DNA from: Bremia lactucae
Lineage: Eukaryota > Oomycota > Peronosporomycetes > Peronosporales > Peronosporaceae
Assembly: GCF_004359215.1 (NCBI RefSeq)
Contig: NW_027152030.1
Span: 381,636-398,701 of the forward strand
Length of the DNA stretch: 17,066 nt
Direction: 5' to 3'
Under the pieces are notes generated by a model, which saw nothing but the letters and a program-made list of their open reading frames with translations, did no database searches and was not told the DNA's origin. Positions 1-9,690 of this stretch are shown here, in pieces. Position 1 is the first letter of the stretch; the number at the start of each line of letters is the position of its first letter. Both the position numbers and the translations under genes were made by a program.

Positions 1-720
1 ATCCGCCGTTCTGAAACCGAAGATATTTTTTTGGAAAGCGCCCCACCCAACATAAAAGACTCTTCCTATGTTACCATGGTTAGTCGACTAACGATCAACT
101 ATGAAGTCGAGTCAATGACTCGAGAGGAACTTTCTAATTTCGTAGACTCTTTTCTTAAGGAGTTTGAAAAACGGCCCGCACTAGACCAACTTGCTACTAT
201 TGAGGCTAATCCAGGTTTAATGCTGGGAGCATTATCATCAAAGGAAACACTAGATTCTCTTGCTATCAACCGCGCATTATGCCGATTACTCGCCCCTATA
301 CCCAAACGTTCGGAAACGAATTCAGGACACCAAAAATGCCTTCGTTTTCTTCACGCCACGGGTCCAGGTACTAAACTTCTCCCGCGCATTTTAAAATACG
401 GCAAACCTGTCCCGCCAGGAGGAATGGAAGCTCTTTTAGCTTTATCTGCTTGGGACACCATACTCCATATTATGGCACCAACGGTTTACCATGACCCAGT
501 TAAGATTATGGCTTTAACTGATGAAAACCCTCGCTATTTCTCCAGTTTAACTATTCCTCTTCTCACGGACCACTCTCTTTGGCTACTCGGCTTCAGCAAT
601 TTTGCGGCAGACCTACTACAGTATGGACAAGTCCCAACCTTCTTAAAAACTCTGGTTACCAAGATACAAGGCCTTAAACCATCTCCAACCGGAGAATTCA
701 CACCTCACATTCACTTCTAA
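1..720 (+). CDS. LINE ORF1 protein, C-terminal part
   Basis: The reading frame is open from the first base and ends at TAA 718-720, giving about 239 residues; the N-terminus lies outside the window. ORF1 proteins of LINEs usually bind the element RNA and form the ribonucleoprotein with ORF2. I see no CCHC zinc knuckle, RRM signature or coiled coil here. The protein is mostly helical-looking, with many Leu and Pro. Its identity therefore rests on position, directly before and overlapping an endonuclease/RT ORF. The last 74 nt overlap the open frame of ORF2, which is +1 relative to ORF1. The TTG at 31 is only where a bacterial-style start could be called; nothing suggests translation starts there. 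Confidence 0.7.
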   Translation: MRRSETEDIFLESAPPNIKDSSYVTMVSRLTINYEVESMTREELSNFVDSFLKEFEKRPALDQLATIEANPGLMLGALSSKETLDSLAINRALCRLLAPIPKRSETNSGHQKCLRFLHATGPGTKLLPRILKYGKPVPPGGMEALLALSAWDTILHIMAPTVYHDPVKIMALTDENPRYFSSLTIPLLTDHSLWLLGFSNFAADLLQYGQVPTFLKTLVTKIQGLKPSPTGEFTPHIHF

Positions 721-757
721 TCACGGAGACTGGACTTTTAAGGCTGTTTCACTAAAC
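647..757 (+). other. ORF1/ORF2 overlap and upstream extension of ORF2 (possible +1 recoding)
   Basis: The ORF2 frame stays open upstream of its first ATG (758) back to a TAA at 644-646, with no ATG in between. The residues just before that ATG read WTFKAVSLN, then MNGL. This is the usual first strand of the apurinic-type endonuclease, whose catalytic Asn (N14 in human L1) is encoded at 755-757, just outside an ATG-initiated product. ORF1 ends in frame 1 at 720 and ORF2 is in frame 2. A +1 shift at the end of ORF1, for example at TTC TAA (715-720), would join the two. Non-AUG initiation, or a one-base error or mutation, are alternatives. Confidence 0.55.
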
Positions 758-3700
758 ATGAACGGCCTAAATAGACCAAGTCTCACCATGTACCAAGATA
801 TTCTATCTCGCTATCAAGTTATCGCTTTTCAAGAAACCAAGTTAACTAACATGGATTCTCAAGCCAAAAACGATTATTTTCTCCATGCAGCAGATGCTCA
901 AGCCAGTGTATTTTGGTCTAACCAACACACGAACTTATATCAAAACCGAAATGGCGTCGCCCTTGTCTTTAGCGGGGCACACCCTTTCCACAATCTCAAC
1001 GACGTCACTCAACAGTATTCAGTCGACCCATTACTAAACAACCGATATTTAGTTGTTGCGGCACAACTAGGATCTATCCAACTTTACTTTCACGTTATTT
1101 ATGGACCAGTTCTTTCAAGTGACCGCTCAAATTTTTTTCAAGCTTTACCACGCAATTTTGATGATTCAGCCTACCATTTGGTACTAGGCGATTTTAATAT
1201 CACTATGGATTCAGATCTAGATCAAGCTCGGTCTTCTATTAGCTATCATAATAATGGAAGACCCGAACTTTTCGACTGGATGATTACGATGGGCTTAATT
1301 GATTTTTGGCGCCTTGAACATCCTGATACCAAGGAATTTACGGGACCCAAACTAAAGAATCGAATTGATTACTGCCTTGCCAGTGTCACCTTTTATGACA
1401 AATTCATTCGCACATCAGGTCACGTCTTCGGTTCCCGACTGGGATCTGGCGACCATATTCCCGTTGAATTTTCGGCCTCTTCAGCTCCAATTATTCAAAC
1501 AAAAGCGCCGTTTAAATGCCCACCATGGCTTTTGCAATGCGAGGATATCCAATATCAACTCTACGTTAATTTACAACGTTTATTAAACACTCTGGATCCT
1601 TTCCGCAACCCTGGGTGTATCCTAGATGAACACAAGCGCCAAGATCGTATCTTTCTTAGTAAAGAATATTTGAAAAGGAAAACTGCATCAACCGCTCAGC
1701 TTCGCCAACTTCTTCTTAATTTTCAAGAAGCTAAACACCATCTTTCGCTCTTTCCGTCAGATACTGCAGCGATACACTGTGATGAAGCTCGCCAAGCTTA
1801 TTTTAACTTTAATACGGCACTTCGGGAACGCAACTCGGTTTCAAAATTTGATTCGGATGTGGCAACTGCCGAAACCTCATCCAAAGATTTCTTCCGGGCT
1901 CCAACAGCGGCAGAGATGAAGCTCACCATTTCCTCGGTCAACACACCAACAGGAATTTCAAGAGATTTAGATACCGTCATTTCAACTCACCGTGAATATT
2001 GGGGGAAGTTATTTCAATCTAATTCAAGAGATTTAGAAGTCCAACCTAGAAGTTTTGATGTTAACAAACTTAACTCTATTCTACAACACAGCAGCCGAAA
2101 ACTCAACCCTCTTCAAGCTTCCGTACTGGACGCCCCGCTTACAGCAAATGATTTCTATTACGCTATCACGCACACGGCGCGCCGGAAAAGCCCAGGCCCA
2201 GATGGCTTACCCGCTGAATATTATCAACTTTTTCCGTCTAAATGGGCTCTCGTTTTTGAACTAGTTTATGCTTCACAATTCCGATTAGGTCGCATGACCA
2301 AGTTTCAACGTCGAGCTTATTTATCGCTTTTATATAAAAAAGGCGATCGTTCGGACCCAATGAATTACCGTCCACTTACACTACTCAACAATGACGCCAA
2401 ATTTGGACCAAAAGCTTTGGCTCACCGGCTTAACCAAGTTTTACCTGAACTATTACAAGACGATCAATTTGGGTTTGTACCCGGTCGCGATATTCGACAT
2501 GCACTACGATATTTTTTGGATATTCAACATCACTGTCAACATAATGACTCTCGAACTCCTACTGGAGCCATTTGCCTCGATTTTGCGAAAGCTTTCGACA
2601 GTGTGAACTGGCAGATATTAGACGTTATTCTTAAACACTGGGGATTTGGTGACGGATTTCGCCGGTGGATTTCAACTTTCTTCAACGGAACTTTGGTACA
2701 AGTTTTAATTAATAACTCTCGATCACGCTATTTTGGTTTAGGAGCAGGAGTTCGCCAAGGTGATCCACTATCACCAGGCCTCTTCGTTCTGTTTATAGAG
2801 CCACTACTATGTTATCTTCGAGCCAAGAATCAAGATTTTTCTATCAAGATTCGGGGCAGTTCACATCACATCCTTAGCTTCGCTGACGACGTTACAGGCA
2901 TCGTCAACGACCTTAATCAAGCTCCACTATTTCTTGCTCGAGTTCAAGATTTCTGTGACGCAACTGGGATGCAACTTAACATGGATAAAACTGTCATCTT
3001 TCCGTTTCAACCATGGAAACCTTCCGACTCTTGCTTAATTGACACCCTCTGTACCTTAGGGACTCGGGTTTTAAATACCGACGAGAATACCACGCTTCTT
3101 GGCATCTTGGTGGGAACACAGATTCGTCCAAGCCTTCAGTTAAACAAATTGCTCGTCCGCTTTCAAAGGCTCTGTGTAAGTTTGCGCTGGCGAGCTCGCA
3201 CTTTACAAGGCCGAGTTTTGCTGATCAAAACTATGATTCAATCCATACTGTGGCATTTTATGAGTGTTCAAGTCGTTTCTCAAACAGAATTAAAACTTTT
3301 CGACCCACTAATACGGAACTTTATTAACAACACTCCATCACGGACCACACATGACACTCCAACTCGAAGCCAATTTTCAAGCAAATGGCATTCCGCACCA
3401 ATTAATGCTGGGGGTCTAGACCTTCATACTGTTGCTGATTCAGTCGAACTCCTTCAGGTCAACTTGATCCGACAACTTATTAAACACTGCAGAACAAGAG
3501 TGAGCTCTCCTCCTAAATGGTTTCTTCCGGCTTACGCTGCTTTTGACTATGCACTTCAAGGCCAAGCCATCGGTTTAGACTTTCTGTATGTGCCTTTCCA
3601 GTCTATACGGACTACATCTCGTTGGAAAAATGTACCTCACTATTGGCAACAGGCGCTTGCTCTATGGAGTACAAAAATTATGCCCAAACTCACGAACGCG

Positions 3701-4762
3701 AACCCAGTTTATACTAAACTAACCTGGCCATTATGGAATAACAACTTTCTGCGCTTTACATCTGGACGGAAAACTCTTGCTTTACTGCACCGCAAAGCCT
3801 CCCAATACCTTTCACATCAAGGTATTCGCCGCCTTACAACTTTTTCTATTTGTTATGGACGGCTTCCTGATACAGACCTGCTCCGTTCGGCTTTACTGGA
3901 CTCATCCATTCAATCTGCTCGATCATTAACTCGTGTTGTGGAAAGTCTTGCACCAAGAATAACAGTACCTCCTCACTATGGTACATTCGCTATATACCCG
4001 TCTCCACCAGAATACATGCTTTCAGCTTTTCATAGTTGGACATTCGATGGATATGACATAATTTACTGCACCAACAAATTAATTCGCCGTCTACTTCACA
4101 CGAACTTAACCCCGCCGCTACCGATGGGACCTCTAGGTCTACACACCAACAACCTATCTAGCGATTTTTGGCTTACCCAACGGAAACTTCACCAAGACAT
4201 TCTTCCAATATTCTCAGATTTTCTGTTTAGATTACAACACAACGGATTGGGTTTTCGGTATAAATATGGCTGGCATACTTCAGACATTCATTGCGTTCAT
4301 GGCTGTTCAACACCTGAAACTCCACAACATTTGCTATGGGATTGTTACACATCCAAATACATTTGGCGTCTCTTTCTTCCCCCGCTCGAATGGATTTTTG
4401 GAACATCGATTCACTGGGAACACACTCTTTTTCTCATCAACCTTGAAGTTCCAACCCAACATCATGCCAAGTTTGGAAATACATTACCTATACGCATTTT
4501 CAACATCTTTCGATGCTGCATCCTTCGGACTCTATGGATCAATCGTAATAAGGCAATTTATGACGCACCTTGCCTTACATTCATCGGTGTTTATAGGCAA
4601 TGTCTTACGATGATTCGCCTGCATTTACAACTGCTTTTTAAGACTCTTACCCACCCATACAAGACGAACTCGTCCAAGAACAGATTCCAACTTAATTCAT
4701 TTAAACACGAGTGGAATCGTTTTCACAATAGCGACCCATTCGACTTCTTCACCACATCCTAA
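758..4762 (+). CDS. LINE ORF2: apurinic-type endonuclease / reverse transcriptase / zinc knuckle
   Basis: From ATG 758 this gives 1334 residues, normal for an L1-type ORF2. It nicks target DNA and copies the element RNA from the nick. Endonuclease (about 1-240): QET with E26, Tyr115 in YGP, GDFN with D145 and N147, RIDY with D204, and SGDH with H233 are all present. The reverse transcriptase spans roughly 460-800. Landmarks are NYRPLTLLN, FGFVPGRD, the DFAKAFD motif (608-614, first catalytic Asp), VRQGDPLSPG (665 on) and the FADD box (708-711). A C-terminal zf-RVT-type knuckle has C1179, C1183, H1191 and C1196. I see no RNase H domain. The frame is open and all visible catalytic residues are kept, so it may be functional. 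The first catalytic Asn lies one codon before this ATG, so the true start is probably upstream. Confidence 0.93.
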   Translation: MNGLNRPSLTMYQDILSRYQVIAFQETKLTNMDSQAKNDYFLHAADAQASVFWSNQHTNLYQNRNGVALVFSGAHPFHNLNDVTQQYSVDPLLNNRYLVVAAQLGSIQLYFHVIYGPVLSSDRSNFFQALPRNFDDSAYHLVLGDFNITMDSDLDQARSSISYHNNGRPELFDWMITMGLIDFWRLEHPDTKEFTGPKLKNRIDYCLASVTFYDKFIRTSGHVFGSRLGSGDHIPVEFSASSAPIIQTKAPFKCPPWLLQCEDIQYQLYVNLQRLLNTLDPFRNPGCILDEHKRQDRIFLSKEYLKRKTASTAQLRQLLLNFQEAKHHLSLFPSDTAAIHCDEARQAYFNFNTALRERNSVSKFDSDVATAETSSKDFFRAPTAAEMKLTISSVNTPTGISRDLDTVISTHREYWGKLFQSNSRDLEVQPRSFDVNKLNSILQHSSRKLNPLQASVLDAPLTANDFYYAITHTARRKSPGPDGLPAEYYQLFPSKWALVFELVYASQFRLGRMTKFQRRAYLSLLYKKGDRSDPMNYRPLTLLNNDAKFGPKALAHRLNQVLPELLQDDQFGFVPGRDIRHALRYFLDIQHHCQHNDSRTPTGAICLDFAKAFDSVNWQILDVILKHWGFGDGFRRWISTFFNGTLVQVLINNSRSRYFGLGAGVRQGDPLSPGLFVLFIEPLLCYLRAKNQDFSIKIRGSSHHILSFADDVTGIVNDLNQAPLFLARVQDFCDATGMQLNMDKTVIFPFQPWKPSDSCLIDTLCTLGTRVLNTDENTTLLGILVGTQIRPSLQLNKLLVRFQRLCVSLRWRARTLQGRVLLIKTMIQSILWHFMSVQVVSQTELKLFDPLIRNFINNTPSRTTHDTPTRSQFSSKWHSAPINAGGLDLHTVADSVELLQVNLIRQLIKHCRTRVSSPPKWFLPAYAAFDYALQGQAIGLDFLYVPFQSIRTTSRWKNVPHYWQQALALWSTKIMPKLTNANPVYTKLTWPLWNNNFLRFTSGRKTLALLHRKASQYLSHQGIRRLTTFSICYGRLPDTDLLRSALLDSSIQSARSLTRVVESLAPRITVPPHYGTFAIYPSPPEYMLSAFHSWTFDGYDIIYCTNKLIRRLLHTNLTPPLPMGPLGLHTNNLSSDFWLTQRKLHQDILPIFSDFLFRLQHNGLGFRYKYGWHTSDIHCVHGCSTPETPQHLLWDCYTSKYIWRLFLPPLEWIFGTSIHWEHTLFLINLEVPTQHHAKFGNTLPIRIFNIFRCCILRTLWINRNKAIYDAPCLTFIGVYRQCLTMIRLHLQLLFKTLTHPYKTNSSKNRFQLNSFKHEWNRFHNSDPFDFFTTS

Positions 4763-5438
4763 CCATTCGCCTCAAGCTTGGTTTTCCTGAATTTCGAACC
4801 ATGTTCTTGACTTCACGGTTGAGTTACAATTCAACTTAACTGGACACAGTACAAGATCACTTTCAACATTTGAACATCACTGTTTCTTTGAAGATTTCAA
4901 CTTCGACTATCACCTATTCATTACTAAACTACGGAACTAATTCAGTTCTTCCATCACGCGGTTGTGAAGTATATACTTCCTGGTTACAATTTCAGTTAAC
5001 AAGCTCGTCTTTCCGAAGTTCATTGCTATAACTAAATTGCCAGTTTCTTCTTTTTTGCAAAACTTAACTCTTCATGCGGATATGAAGTTTCTATCAAGCT
5101 TTGGGGGTAACCGCTTTCGCGATATATTACCAGCCATTTTCTGACTGATATTTCAAGAAACCTCGTATCCTCTTCCACGATTTCAAGTACATTCACTGTA
5201 TGCCCCGACTTCTCCTAATCAAGCTTCTAGCCAAGAATCATGGTAAACATCGTCTTCGTTTTAACTAATTGAGTCCGTGAGATGCCAGAAGATAACTTCA
5301 TTTGGCTAAGGGAAAAACAAGATCATTCACACACGATTGTGTAGCCACGTCTTCCAGCTACGGTCAACGGCTTGCACGGCGCAAATTCACTTTAGTGCTT
5401 TATCTCAATATTACCTAAGTAAGATTGAGATGTGCGTC

Positions 5439-5452
5439 CCCACCTAGGTGGG
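5439..5452. repeat. Perfect 14-bp palindrome CCCACCTAGGTGGG
   Basis: The GC-rich palindrome stands out in AT-rich sequence about 250 nt before the LINE 3' end. As RNA it could form a short hairpin only if the central bases stay unpaired, or it could pair between two molecules. Its function is unknown. Confidence 0.6.
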
Positions 5453-5677
5453 TGTTAAATCGAGTAAGCCAGCTCTATGACTGACGCAGCAATTTCCCCG
5501 CACATCATCTCGACAGATTGAAATTTCTTCCAAATTACCTCAAGTTTAAACTAGAACGACATCCACGTGACCTCGACTTTCGACTTTCACAGAAGATTTC
5601 GACACAAAACACCTATGCATCTGATTTCGCTTAGAAGATAACTCAGTCATCTTTTTGGCTCACCTAGTTAAGATAAA

Positions 5678-5700
5678 TAAGTATAATGTCACGTATCTTA
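5678..5700 (+). other. LINE 3' terminus at the 18S junction
   Basis: The terminus is TAAGTATAATG followed by TCACGTATCTTA, then the rDNA base complementary to the T of ...AAGTCTGGT. The 11-mer recurs, on the - strand, 11 nt inside the insert at the other 18S copy (12864-12874). This position and orientation are what target-primed reverse transcription from the rRNA-sense strand would leave. Confidence 0.6.
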
Positions 5701-6265
5701 ACCAGACTTGCCCTCCAATTGATCCTCGTTAAGGGATTTAAATTGTACTCATTCCAATTGCCCGACTCGAAGAGCCAGAGCATTGTTATTTATTGTCACT
5801 ACCTCCCTGTATCAGGATTGGGTAATTTACGCGCCTGCTGCCTTCCTTGGATGTGGTAGCCGTTTCTAAGGCTCCCTCTCCGGAATCAAACCCTAATTCC
5901 CCGTTACCCGTTAACGCCATGGTAGGCCCATATCCTACCATCCAAAGCTGATAGGGCAGAAACTCAATCGATCTATCGCGCAAAAGCACGATCCGCACAG
6001 TTATTAAGACTCAACACAATACCGGCTTATAGCAGGATCGGTTTTCAATCTAATAAATGCTACCCGTCCCTTGTGTAGTTGGGTATTAATGCATGTATTA
6101 GCTCTAGAATTACTACGGTTATCCAAGTAGTAAGGTACTATCGAGTGGACTATAACTGATATAATGAGCCATTCGCAGTTTCACAGTACAAAATTGTTTA
6201 TACTTAGACATGCATGGCTTAATCTTTGAGACAAGCGTATGACTACTGGCAGGATCAACCAGGTT
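5701..6265 (-). rRNA. 18S rRNA, 5' 565 nt only, interrupted by LINE
   Basis: Read on the - strand, it starts at 6265 with AACCTGGTTGATCCTGCCAG, the universal 5' end of eukaryotic 18S. It runs without obvious damage to GGAGGGCAAGTCTGGT at 5701, where the next bases should be GCCAGCAGCCGCGG of the 530-loop. LINE sequence follows instead. Several stretches match the oomycete 18S as I remember it, such as CATACGCTTG, CTCATTATATCAG, TGCCCTATCAGCTTTGG and GGAGCCTTAG. This copy cannot make a full 18S unless the rest lies beyond the LINE and the insert is removed, which is not expected for a LINE. The sequence matches the copy at 12288-12852 wherever I compared them. Confidence 0.96.
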
Positions 6266-7957
6266 TATATCTTCAATACGTAAGATGACGACAAGTCGCC
6301 CCTAGCACATAATATTAACATAGAGTCAAGCCACAAATAGCTACGAACCGTCGAAATATTCAACAGACACAAAGCCACTCGTTACCTTTCTCCAAGTCAT
6401 TATTAATTAGCTCGTCCTCGGCAAAAAACTACAACTCAATGAGAAGCTGCAAATAATTGTTAACAGCCAAAGAACTTGGTAGTCGCAAATTACCCGCTGC
6501 CTTTCATAGCGTCTATTGTAGATTGCAATCAAAAAAAGCTGTAAGCAGTTGTTAACAACCGAATCATTCGAATGTTATTAATTATCCGCTACTAATATCA
6601 CAGTTTATATTAAATTAACAACGGAGAAGGGCTGCTTCCTATCTTAAACTCCTGAAAACAAGAGTCGCAAACAAGTAGCTACCTTTCTCTATGCCAATCT
6701 TTAAATAACAACTGAGAAACGCTGCATCTTATTCTTAACTCCAGAAAACGGGAGTCGCAAACAAGTCGCTGTATTTCTCTACGTTGATCCTTAAATAACA
6801 AATGAGAAGGCTGCAAATAATTCGCCACCTTACTCATTACCGCTTTCTAAATAACAACGGAGGGAGGCTGTTTCTTATTTTTGACTCCAGAACCACTGCA
6901 GTCGCAAACAAGTCACTACCAACCTCGTTACCGCTTTCGAATTAACAACTCAGAATAAATGTTTCTTACTTTTAACTACAGATATTTTGCAGTCGCAAAC
7001 AAGTCACTATCTTTCTTAACGCAGTTATTCAAAAAACAGCAGAGGTAGGCCGTTTCTTATTCTTGACTCCAGAACTACTGCAATCGCAAACAAGTCACTA
7101 CCGTCCTCAATGCCGCTTTCTAATTAACAACTCAGAATGAATGCTTCTTATTTTTGGCTCCAGAACTACTGCAGTCGCAAATAAGTAACAATCTTTCTTA
7201 ACGCGGTTATTCAAAAACAATTGAAATGGACCGTTTCTTATTTCAAACAAATCACTACCTTTCTCATTGAGATTGGCCGTTTATTATTTAAATAATCACT
7301 ACCATTCCTAACGTCGCTATTCAGGAAACAACTGAGAAAAGCAGTTTCTTATCAACAACTTCAGAAAATCCGAAGTCTAAACAAGTCACTGCCTTACTCA
7401 ATGCCACTATTTAAAAACAACTGAGAAAAGTCGTTTCTTATTTTTGACCACAAAACTACTGCAGTCGCAAACAAATATTACCTTTCTCGAACGCTTCTTA
7501 TTAACAACATAGAATGAATGTTTCTTATTTTACTTTAGAACTACTGCGACAGCAAACAAGAAACTGTCTTCCTTAACGCAGCTAATCAAAAAAGCAGTAG
7601 AGGTAGGCCGTTTCTCACTCTTGACTCCAGAACTACTGCAGTCGCGAACAAGTCACTACCATCCTCAATACCACTTTCTAATTAACAACTCAGAACGAAT
7701 GTTTCTTATTATTAATTCCAGAACTACTGCAATCACAAACAAGTAACTATCTTTCTTAACGAAGCTAATCAAAAAGGAAGTAGAGGTAGGCTGTTTCTCA
7801 CTCTTGACTCCAGAACTACTGCAGTCGCGAACAAGTCACTACCATCCTCAATACCCCTTTCTAATTAACAACCTAGAACGAATGTTTCCTATTATTGATT
7901 CCAGTTCAACCGCAGCCGCAAACAAGTAACTATCTTTCTTTACGAAGCTAATCAAAA
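5701..7957 (-). repeat. Left arm of a large inverted repeat (18S 5' part plus spacer)
   Basis: This arm is the reverse complement of 10597-12852. Positions mirror as x to 18553-x with almost no indels over about 2.25 kb. The 18S and proximal spacer appear identical. Small differences accumulate toward the N: around 7576-7650, for example, one base is missing and a few are substituted relative to 10905-10966. The arms are therefore two slightly different rDNA copies, not one read folded back. A 2.6-kb stretch (7958-10595) separates them. Confidence 0.9.
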
Positions 7958-9470
7958 AAGCAATAGAGGTAGGCCGTTTCTCACTCTTGACTCCAGAACT
8001 ACTGCAGTCGCGAACAAGTCACTACCATCCTCAATACCACTTTCTAATTAAAAACTCAGAATGAACGTTTCTTATTTTTGACCGCAGAACTACTGCAGTA
8101 TTACAAACAAGTAACTATCTTTCTTAATGCCGCTAATAAAAAACAACTGAGATGAGCCGATTCTTATTTCAAACAAGTCACTACCTTCTCATTGAGAACG
8201 GCCGTTTCTTATTTTAAAAAAGTCACTACCTGTCTCAACGTCGCTATTTAAAAAAAACGGAGATAGGCTGTTTCTTATTTTAAACTTTAGAAAATCCGAA
8301 GTCTTAAACAAGTCACTGCCTTACTCGACGCTATTAATACAAACAAAGATTTTAGCTGCAGAAAATTAATAACTTTCAAACTCATCGAAAGTTAAAAACT
8401 ATCTACTACCATTTCTAATTGTATCTACCATAGACAGAGTTAAGCTGCAAATGAATACCAACAATCGAATAACTCGAAGTCGATTATCGCATGCTGCTTT
8501 TCCCAGTCGCAATTGAAATTTGCAACACTTCGTTAAGCTGCTTATGATGATTAATCGCCGAAGAACTCGGAAATTGCAAATCACTCGCTGCTTTACTCAG
8601 TGTCGCTATTTCTAATAACAACATCGAATTAAGCGGATACAGTTATTAACCTTTGAAGAACTCAAAAGTCTCAAACCGCTTCTACCTATATCGACGTCGC
8701 TATTAATTTGCCGAAGATCCTTTGTAAAGAAAGACAAAGTTGATCTCCATCTCAACAGCCTTACCTAAAAGGCAAAGCCGGAAATGAATTTTAGAGCACG
8801 ATGCTGCGAGCTAACAAGTTATTACCTATCCGCTTGCTGCATACACACTCCAGATCAAGTTCGGTTCTACCCGAATTTGTCTCTTTCCAACGGAATAACT
8901 AGTGCAAAACGTATTATAAACGGCATCGCATATCGATGAATAATCCGAAAACTATCCAAACAATACACAACCGTCTATAATCCACCTTCGCTCCAGCCCC
9001 GACAGAGCGTCGATGTAGTATTTCGCAACGTCCGCAGTATTTTATCAACGCAAAGATCCTACGCTCGGGTAACTACCCCAATAGTATTCACTTATTGTCA
9101 ACTCCACACCGCTTTCGCACAAAATACCCAGTGCAACGCAATATAATGCTTCAAATTAAACTATATTCTTATGCATAGCATACGAACACAATCTCATTCA
9201 CTGCTCGCACGTTAAACATTTCAAGTTTCCTCGAAAATCATTAACGCACTATACTATGTATTTGTTTCCTACACCAGTCTTAGGAACAGCCTAACTGCTC
9301 CTACAAAACCTATATAGAAAACCATCAATCGCCTGAAACTTTCACTATCCAACTAAGAACAGCGAAAAAATATTCAATAGTAAAGCAAACTTGTCAAGAA
9401 CCAATGTCAATAGTATAGATAGACTTGCCATGTAAACTAAAACTTTGGTCCTCGAACTTGTCACTCCATA
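6266..9470 (-). other. Presumed 5' external transcribed spacer / spacer of left rDNA unit
   Basis: This lies immediately upstream of the 18S on the same strand and contains no credible protein gene. The first about 150 nt are unique, followed by a long subrepeat block and then AT-rich sequence with few repeats. The boundary between transcribed and non-transcribed spacer is not visible; the limit used here is a weak promoter candidate near 9470. The spacer is relatively long for an 18S leader, so part of it is probably non-transcribed. Confidence 0.5.
6415..8705. repeat. rDNA spacer subrepeats, about 90-bp units in about 180-bp dimers (left copy)
   Basis: The phrase GCAGTCGCAAACAAGTCAC and its variants recur about every 90 bp, for example near 6900, 6990, 7082, 7172, 7462, 7640, 7730, 7820, 7910 and 8005. 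The phrase alternates with CTCCAGAACTACTGCA and GTTTCTTATT blocks. Alternate units resemble each other more, giving a period of about 180 bp. The best-conserved units lie at 7560-8110. Copies decay at both edges (6415-6600 and 8340-8705), typical of an array homogenised from the middle by unequal exchange. Confidence 0.85.
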
Positions 9471-9690
9471 TATATAGGGAAAGCGCTACAAGGACGCTGT
9501 CCTGGTGATTACACAGCGTGTAGTAATACTTTACTATTGTAGAATTCCTGCATTTCCCATACAAAAGTCCATTTAATATGAAAACTAAACGAAATACAAG
9601 TCAAAAAAGTTTTTAAATTACGTTGAAAAGTATTTTTTATTCGCATAAGTACGGTATTTTACACATTAAGTACGATTTGAGTGGAAATGC
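8706..9690. other. Less repetitive rDNA spacer, no gene seen
   Basis: This is AT-rich sequence between the two spacer repeat blocks. The only ORFs are short and lack features. It contains a small inverted motif, GGAC-GCT-GTCC, near 9491-9501 and an alternating TA stretch at 9469-9476. No RNA gene is recognised; in particular no 5S rRNA or tRNA. Confidence 0.5.
9465..9477 (-). promoter_or_regulatory. Weak candidate RNA polymerase I start region
   Basis: On the - strand this reads TATATATATGGAG. Many Pol I initiators have a TATA-like stretch running into G residues, and the site lies upstream of the 18S in the correct direction. The same AT stretch read on + gives TATATATAGGGA, which looks as good but points the wrong way. 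There is no other support, so treat it as a guess. Confidence 0.15.

Larger units (their letters stand above)
1..5700 (+). mobile_element. Non-LTR retrotransposon (LINE), 5' end outside window, inserted antisense in 18S rDNA
   Basis: The element has two ORFs in the order ORF1 (partial) and ORF2 (endonuclease, reverse transcriptase, zinc knuckle), then a 938-nt 3' non-coding region. It ends directly against the broken 18S gene at 5701. It has no poly(A) tail; the last bases are CACGTATCTTA. ORF2 has no stops, so the copy may be young. The endonuclease plus C-terminal CCHC layout suggests the broad L1/Tx1-like group, but I cannot assign a clade. The 18S lies on the opposite strand, so the LINE is antisense to rRNA. 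Known rDNA-specific LINEs (R1, R2, R7, R8) sit in the sense direction as far as I recall. The other side of the insertion, and any target duplication, is outside the window. Confidence 0.9.
4763..5700 (+). other. LINE 3' non-coding region
   Basis: No coding frame of note is present in 938 nt between the ORF2 stop and the 18S junction. In LINEs this region carries the RNA signal recognised by the reverse transcriptase. It contains a perfect 14-bp palindrome at 5439-5452. Its end, TAAGTATAATG (5678-5688) plus 12 nt, abuts the rDNA. There is no A-tail and no short tandem tail. I cannot exclude that part of this stretch is an older insertion inside the element. Confidence 0.7.

Noticed and set aside
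5697..5701. TTAA at both 18S junctions (piggyBac-like target)
   Set aside because: Native 18S here is GGTGCC, so the TTAA is made from insert bases. The left element is a LINE, not a DNA transposon.
8399..8584. 61-residue open frame on the - strand
   Set aside because: It lies in decayed spacer subrepeats with no features.
6415..8705. CRISPR-like regular repeats
   Set aside because: Repeats are long, degenerate and without unique spacers, in a eukaryotic rDNA spacer.
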